In this document: positions 58,812 to 64,000 of the stretch, one piece after another | How the letters are laid out: every line of letters begins with the position of its first letter | Numbering within the stretch: position 1 is the stretch's first letter | NCBI GenBank assembly: GCA_013180625.2 | Contig: SNVD02001107.1 | Coordinates: 62,001 to 126,000 of the forward strand | Direction of reading: 5' to 3' | Source: Boswellia sacra | Lineage: Eukaryota > Streptophyta > Magnoliopsida > Sapindales > Burseraceae | DNA length: 64,000 nt | The notes under the pieces: generated by a model | Told to the model about the DNA's origin: nothing | What the model saw: only the letters and a program-made list of their open reading frames with translations | Databases searched by the model: none | Made by a program: the position numbers and the translations under genes

Positions 58812-61800
58812 TTAGCTGAGATCATTTGATTCAGCAAACTTGTTCTCTGCATCAATGTTGAGTTTGTCTCTTAAAAATTCAAATCTGACTTCTGCTAAGG
58901 GCTTGGTCATAATGTCAGCAAGTTGAAATTCGGTTGGTACATGCTTGACAATTAACTGCCTTGATAACACCTTCTCTCTAATGAAATGAACATCCACTTC
59001 TATATGCTTGGTTCGGGCATGGAAGACTGGATTTGCAGCCAAGGATTCTGCTCCTTTATTGTCACACCAAAGTATAGGTGTATCTTGTAATTGCAGTCCC
59101 AATTCAGCTAACAAACTTTGCAGCCATAGAATTTCAGTTGATGCTTGGGACAAAGCTCTGTATTCTGATTCAGTTGATGACCTTGCCACTACCTTCTGTT
59201 TCTTAGATGACCAAAACACAAGATTTCCACCCAGGTAGATGCAGCATCCGGATGTGGATTTTCTGTCATCAACAGAATTTGCCCAGTCTGCATCACTATA
59301 TCCTGTCAAGATTAAAGACTGCATAGGCTTGAACAGCAGACCATAGTTTGAAGTCCCTTTGACATATCTTAACACTCTTTTGCAGGCTTGCCATTGCAAT
59401 GAAGTTGGTGATTGAAGGAATTGACTTAACTTGTTGACTGCAAAAGATATGTCAGGTCTGGTCATGGATAAATATTGTAATGCACCTATAATACTTCTAT
59501 AGAGTGTTGGTTGTTCAAACAGCTCACTGTCACTGCTTGATAACTTTAGATTAGCTATCATAGGTGTTCTAGCCTTCTTAGCTTCCAACATATTGCATTT
59601 CTTCAGTAGATCTGTGACATATTTCTTCTGAGTTAACAGCAAGTAATTTGCAGTTCTGTTCACTTCAAATCCAAGAAAATAGCTTACATCTCCTAAAACT
59701 TTAAGAGCAAATTGTAAGCTGAGATCCTTGATCACTTGCTGCACCTTGTCTGTATTATTTCCAGTGACTAATATGTCATCAACATAGACCAGTAAAAGAA
59801 TCAGAACACTGTCCTTCTTATAAATGAAAAGACTAGTGTCAACAGCTGACATTATAAACCCCCACTGAAGCAAGACACCCTTTAGTTTATCAAACCAGGC
59901 CCTAGGGGCTTGCTTCAGACCATAAAGGGACTTGTGTAGCTTACAGACAGAATTAGGAAACTTGCTGTCTACAAAGCCCTCTGGTTGATGCATATAGACA
60001 GTTTCTTGTAACTCACCATGAAGAAATGCATTATTAACATCTATTTGCTGAATAGTCCAGTGATGAGTGACAGCTAAAGTGAACATTACTCTGAGTGTGC
60101 TTGGTTTGATGACAGGGCTAAATGTCTCAAAAAAATTCACACCAGCAGACTGCTGAAAGCCCTTGGCCACTAGTCTGGCCTTATATCTCTGAATGGTGCC
60201 ATCAGAGTTGTATTTAATTTTGAAAACCCATTTACTGTCAACAATAGGTATATCATCAGTAGCAGGTACTAATGACCAAGTGTTATTAGCAAGCAGAGCA
60301 TCAAATTCTGTCTGCATAGCTGCTTTCCAGTGAGGAGAAGATAAAGCCTGAGTAACTGTGACAGGTTCACTGGTTAATAAGGAATCTGATGTGCTGATAT
60401 TAAACACTTTGGGCTTGAATATACCAGCTTTGGCTCGAGTGATCATAGGATGAACATTAGATCCTGTGATATGTGGTTGTACTGGAGGTGAATCATGACT
60501 AAGATGTGAATTTTCTGCAATAGAATGATGTTCAGTAGGAATAGCAGCTGAAGAGTTTGAGGTTTGCTCAGGAGATGAAACAGAAAGTATGATATCAGTA
60601 GGTGAATTAGAATAATTGCTTGGCTGACATATGTGAGAAGCATTGAAATTGTTGAATGTTGGAAGAAACCAGGAAGAGGAGAATGATGTATCATTATGAG
60701 AAGGAGCTGGAACATATTCTGTATGTTGGAATTCAGGTGAGGTTCGGAAAGGATATAGGGTTTCATGAAAGGACACACTTTTGGATATGTAAACTCTACC
60801 AGATGAATGCAAACACAAGTACCCTTTATGACAGCTGCTGTAACCTATGAACACACAAGTTGATGTATGAAAGAATAATTTGTGTTTATTATATGGTCTG
60901 AGATTGGGGTAACAGGCACATCCAAAGACCTTTAACAGGGAAAAATCATGAAGTTTATGATATAGTCTTTGAAAGGGAGATTCAAGGTGTAAAACTGCAG
61001 CAGGTAGCCTGTTGAGCAAGAAAGTGGCTGTATGAAAGGCATGCCACCAGAATTTGAAGGGAAGAGCAGAGTCAGCTAGCATGGTTAGCCCCATTTCAAC
61101 TACAGTTCTGTGTCTCCTTTCAACAGCACCATTTTGCTGGTGAATATAGGGACATGAATGTCTGAACATAATCCCAAGCTTATCAAGAAATGGTTGCAGG
61201 GGTCGAAATTCACCACCCCAATCAGTTTGCAAGCATTTAAGCTTGGCATTAAACTGTCTTTCAACCATATTTAGAAAAGGAGGAAATATATTAGCAACTT
61301 CTCCCTTAGATTTCAATGGATAAATCCAGCTATACTTGCTATAGCCATCAACAAACAGAACATAATATGTATATCCATCTACTGATTTTACTGGAGATGG
61401 TCCCCATACATCAGCATATATTACTTCAAGAGTTTGAGTGAAGACAGTTAAGGAGCTAGGATAAGAAGCATGGCATTGTTTTCCAAATTTGCATGATGTA
61501 CACTGCAGTTTATCAGTATTATTACTTGAGAACAGCCTACATTGTGATGCTACATGAGCTAAGACATTGGCATTTGGATGGCCTAATCTCTTGTGCCACA
61601 AAACTCTATTAGATTCAGCTGTACTCTTATTGATTACACAGGAAAACAAAGAAATTGATTGTATATTAGTTGCTGTTCTAGCAGATTGAGACATTGTACC
61701 CCTTCTATCTTCAGTTGAAACCAGCTTGTATAATCCTTTGTCAAGCGTGCCATGGAGTAATATTGCATTGGTTTGTTTGTCCTTGATGAGACAAAAACAA

Positions 61801-62144
61801 GGATGAAATTCCACATAGAGACCATCATTATCTTTCAACAGTTTAGAAATACTCAATAGATCTTTTGTGATGCCAGGAACATGAAGAATTCTGTTTAGAA
61901 TTAATGGTTTTGAGTAGGATGAACAATGCAGAATAGAACAACCAGTATGCATTATAGGCAGAACATTACCATTTCCAACTTGAACAGTTTTAGCTCCATG
62001 ATATTGCTCTGTGATATTCATTTTCTTGACATCAGCTGTTATATGGTCTATAGCTCCTGTATCTAAGTACCATGTGGACTGTGGAACAGCATTGGAGGAG
62101 ACTGCTGGTGCATTGGTTGTTACAGGTTGTGAAGTGATATAGGC
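58812..62144 (-). CDS. Copia-3 pol: protease, integrase, RT, RNase H
   Basis: An open frame of 1110 codons in phase with gag but separated by one TAA. Near its start is protease WYLDTGAIDHI (about 62035-62075), with Asp in DTGA. Integrase follows: zinc residues in HKRLGH and CTSCKFGKQC, catalytic segments IYADVWGP, LQTDWGGEF and NGAVERRHR. Reverse transcriptase has QIDVNNAFLHG, YGLKQAPRAW and the active site YVDDILVTG. RNase H has SDADWA, RSSTESEY and WCDNKGA. These proteins copy the element's RNA into DNA and insert it. All catalytic motifs are intact. The first Met in this segment is at 62021, after the protease motif, so pol has no useful start of its own and depends on gag translation passing the stop. 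Confidence 0.95.
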   Translation of the reverse strand, partial: AYITSQPVTTNAPAVSSNAVPQSTWYLDTGAIDHITADVKKMNITEQYHGAKTVQVGNGNVLPIMHTGCSILHCSSYSKPLILNRILHVPGITKDLLSISKLLKDNDGLYVEFHPCFCLIKDKQTNAILLHGTLDKGLYKLVSTEDRRGTMSQSARTATNIQSISLFSCVINKSTAESNRVLWHKRLGHPNANVLAHVASQCRLFSSNNTDKLQCTSCKFGKQCHASYPSSLTVFTQTLEVIYADVWGPSPVKSVDGYTYYVLFVDGYSKYSWIYPLKSKGEVANIFPPFLNMVERQFNAKLKCLQTDWGGEFRPLQPFLDKLGIMFRHSCPYIHQQNGAVERRHRTVVEMGLTMLADSALPFKFWWHAFHTATFLLNRLPAAVLHLESPFQRLYHKLHDFSLLKVFGCACYPNLRPYNKHKLFFHTSTCVFIGYSSCHKGYLCLHSSGRVYISKSVSFHETLYPFRTSPEFQHTEYVPAPSHNDTSFSSSWFLPTFNNFNASHICQPSNYSNSPTDIILSVSSPEQTSNSSAAIPTEHHSIAENSHLSHDSPPVQPHITGSNVHPMITRAKAGIFKPKVFNISTSDSLLTSEPVTVTQALSSPHWKAAMQTEFDALLANNTWSLVPATDDIPIVDSKWVFKIKYNSDGTIQRYKARLVAKGFQQSAGVNFFETFSPVIKPSTLRVMFTLAVTHHWTIQQIDVNNAFLHGELQETVYMHQPEGFVDSKFPNSVCKLHKSLYGLKQAPRAWFDKLKGVLLQWGFIMSAVDTSLFIYKKDSVLILLLVYVDDILVTGNNTDKVQQVIKDLSLQFALKVLGDVSYFLGFEVNRTANYLLLTQKKYVTDLLKKCNMLEAKKARTPMIANLKLSSSDSELFEQPTLYRSIIGALQYLSMTRPDISFAVNKLSQFLQSPTSLQWQACKRVLRYVKGTSNYGLLFKPMQSLILTGYSDADWANSVDDRKSTSGCCIYLGGNLVFWSSKKQKVVARSSTESEYRALSQASTEILWLQSLLAELGLQLQDTPILWCDNKGAESLAANPVFHARTKHIEVDVHFIREKVLSRQLIVKHVPTEFQLADIMTKPLAEVRFEFLRDKLNIDAENKFAESNDLS

Positions 62145-63281
62145 TTATGAAGAGACTTGTTGTGAAGCTTGTGAATTACCATTGGCATTGTATCCTGAAT
62201 TTTGTCCTGAGAAAACACTAGCATTTCCTTGAAAGGTAATATCAAATCTATGATAACATTTAACTGCAATGTGACCAGGTTTGCCACACAATTGACAAAC
62301 AACTTTGTTGTTCATGTTCCCTCTACCATAACCACTTCCATTTCCACCAGCATAAAATTTTCCAGAGTTGCCTTTGCCACGACCTCTGCCTCTAGCATTG
62401 TTGTTAGGCACTTTAAGGTTGTTAAAACCATGAGAGAACTGATTGTAAGTTCTCTGTGCCACATTGACATTGTGGTCAAAATGCACTGTTTGAGATGCAT
62501 TATGTTGAGCCAATCGAAGCTCATAACTTTGAAGCTGAAATTGTGCTTCTTCAATTGAAACATGTCCTACTCTTGAATTAATATTGACAACTATTGCATC
62601 ATATTCAGATCCTAATCCATCTAGAATATGTAACAGCAAATCATCATCAGTTATTTCATGTCCTACAGCAAACAAAGTATCAGCTGTTTCTTTCATTTTT
62701 AAGAAATACTCTGAAACTGTCATAGATCCCTTCTTAGTGGTCTGAAGTTTGTGTTTAAGAAGCATTACTTGTGCTCTTGATTCAGTGAGGAACAATCTTT
62801 CTAATGTGTTCCACACATTCATAGATGTTTGACATCTAACTACATATCCATACATTTTTTCCGAAATTGAAGATAACAACCAGCTCAGAACAAATTTATC
62901 AGTTCTTGTCCATAAAATGTAATCTGGATTTGGAGTTTTATGAACATTACCACTCGGATCAGAAACTTGATGAACAGAAAGGAAAGGTTGAGGACAGATT
63001 TTTCCTCCAGTAATGAATCCTTCAAGATCATAGGCTCCTAGTGTAGGTATTACCTGAGATCTCCAATATCCATAGTTGTTTCGATTCAGCTTGATCGACA
63101 GAGTTGGAAGAACTGATGGAAGCGAGATTGAAGGCAGCAGCGATGTTGATGAGCTAGAGATTCCATGATCATTAACTTGAGGAGGAATCGGAACATTAGA
63201 TGAATTTGTTCCTCCATTCAATTCATGATTGTTTCTCGGGAAAGTGGAGTTTCCAGGAAAAAAATTTGCTGGATCAGCCAT
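62145..63281 (-). CDS. Copia-3 gag
   Basis: 378 codons from ATG at 63279-63281 to TAA at 62145-62147; the ATG is chosen because upstream in-phase codons belong to the primer site. The N-terminal part (LPTLSIKLNRNNYGYWRSQV, then the UBN2-type middle with TTKKGSMTVSEYFLKMKE) is a normal Copia nucleocapsid precursor. An Arg/Gly/Asn-rich stretch precedes the zinc knuckle CQLCGKPGHIAVKC (about 62257-62298). Gag packages the RNA in virus-like particles. The stop comes 28 codons before the protease motif. Confidence 0.95.
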   Translation of the reverse strand: MADPANFFPGNSTFPRNNHELNGGTNSSNVPIPPQVNDHGISSSSTSLLPSISLPSVLPTLSIKLNRNNYGYWRSQVIPTLGAYDLEGFITGGKICPQPFLSVHQVSDPSGNVHKTPNPDYILWTRTDKFVLSWLLSSISEKMYGYVVRCQTSMNVWNTLERLFLTESRAQVMLLKHKLQTTKKGSMTVSEYFLKMKETADTLFAVGHEITDDDLLLHILDGLGSEYDAIVVNINSRVGHVSIEEAQFQLQSYELRLAQHNASQTVHFDHNVNVAQRTYNQFSHGFNNLKVPNNNARGRGRGKGNSGKFYAGGNGSGYGRGNMNNKVVCQLCGKPGHIAVKCYHRFDITFQGNASVFSGQNSGYNANGNSQASQQVSS

Positions 63282-63283
63282 AA

Positions 63284-63295
63284 GCTCTGATACCA
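63284..63295 (-). promoter_or_regulatory. Copia-3 primer binding site
   Basis: In sense TGGTATCAGAGC, three bases from the 5' LTR, matching initiator tRNA-Met. The gag start codon follows after two bases. Confidence 0.92.
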
Positions 63296-63298
63296 AGT

Positions 63299-63533
63299 TG
63301 AATTGAATAGAAAGAGAGAATTGAAGAAAGAAATGAGCTGAGATGTATATTGTATATTCACTGAATTAATGAAAGTGTACAGAGGAAGTTTCTTATATAA
63401 GCTTGCTGTGTAACTAACTAACTGACCAATGCTGACCTGGATAACTAACTATAACAGCTTATTATTCTCTTTGTAACTAACTGCTAACTAATCCATTTTA
63501 TTTAACTATTAACTTCAACAATTATTTCCAACA
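63299..63533 (-). repeat. Copia-3 5' LTR
   Basis: 235 bp, same as the 3' LTR apart from two single-base differences (A/T near 63309 and C/T near 63426). Confidence 0.95.
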
Positions 63534-63672
63534 AATATTAGTCATGTCAAGCTCGTAAATAGGCAAGTCAATTTAGCAAATTGAATGAAAGTAACGAGAA
63601 TTACATCTCATTTTTAATCAATGCACCCATTTGCTAAATAAATTTCTTTCTTATATTTAAAATATTAATTTA

Positions 63673-64000
63673 GATTTGAGATGCAGTGGGGTAGAAAGGA
63701 ATCATTTACAGGTCTAAATACCTTTTATCTATTTTTTCGTTGTGTAAATTAATAAAAACTTAAATACATTAACAAAAGAAAAAACTTCAAAGGTTAAAAT
63801 GATATATGATAAAAATATAATAAAATAAAGTAATAGAACTTATAAAAATTGTGTAAAGTTAGAACACGACAAAACCAATCATGCAATATATAATATAAGA
63901 AGCATATATATAAAATTATAACACATTTTACCGTTAAAAAATAAAAATTCAAGAAGTAATTTGCAAGACTAACTTGAGAAATGGGTATTGAAAATAATAT
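63673..64000. repeat. Long-range direct repeat, right copy
   Basis: Matches 1-329 in the same orientation and is cut by the window edge. The 139 bases between Copia-3 and this repeat show no feature. Confidence 0.85.

Larger units (their letters stand above)
58564..63533 (-). mobile_element. Copia-3 LTR retrotransposon, young and nearly intact
   Basis: 4970 bp on the minus strand with 235-bp LTRs that differ at only two positions. AATAT is found at 63534-63538 and at 58556-58560, the latter separated from the LTR by three extra bases. One uninterrupted frame covers gag and pol except for a single TAA. A very short leader (the gag ATG is two bases after the primer site) and the gag and RNase H style suggest the Ale/Retrofit lineage, as inference. 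It is the most recent insertion of the window and potentially still mobilisable by related proteins. Confidence 0.97.

Overview
This window is nuclear DNA from a flowering plant, most likely a eudicot. The evidence is plant-type intron-exon genes (a WSD acyltransferase family and a SWEET sugar-transporter family), AT-rich spacers, Copia LTR retrotransposons primed by initiator tRNA-Met, and many hAT, CACTA, foldback and LINE remnants. Species cannot be told from what is visible. No rRNA, intact tRNA, CRISPR array or bacterial-type operon was seen.

Host genes occur as duplicated pairs, one dead and one apparently intact. A WSD-type wax ester synthase/diacylglycerol acyltransferase pseudogene (972-3421) has an intact paralogue of 462 codons in five exons (52316-55714). 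A SWEET pseudogene (6001-13197) carries a Copia element inside exon 5, and its intact paralogue (25861-28091) encodes 251 residues in six exons. A probable fragment of an RBM26/C3H27-like RNA-binding protein gene lies at about 14.06-15.01 kb on the minus strand. The first 329 bases recur at 63673-64000, so the stretch upstream of the WSD pseudogene starts again at the right edge and a further WSD copy probably lies just outside.

Most of the remainder is transposons. Copia-1 (7761-12916, +) is old and broken. Copia-2 (17487-23109, -) is TNT1/Tork-like, with RY motifs in its LTRs and an unusual TGACGTGG array in its leader. Copia-3 (58564-63533, -) is very young, with one in-frame stop at the gag-protease junction. 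A small non-autonomous LTR element (48791-50470) carries its own acidic, coiled-coil-like ORF. DNA elements include a CACTA-like element with a 141-bp hairpin-rich array (30561-34590) holding a nested LINE tail, a pair of 1.5-kb hAT-like elements with GC-rich ends (36596-38068 and 42550-44042), several smaller 8-bp-duplication elements, and foldback elements including one inside a SWEET intron.

The host genes do not form one pathway: WSD enzymes act in surface or storage lipid synthesis and SWEETs in sugar movement. Their adjacency looks like the result of local tandem duplication followed by transposon invasion. The most noteworthy signals are the regulatory motif arrays of Copia-2, the leader repeat family shared by Copia-1 and Copia-2, the removal of the WSD catalytic motif by a short deletion, the gag-pol stop of Copia-3, and a long hairpin at 41.1-41.35 kb. 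Percent identities and mismatch counts are by eye.
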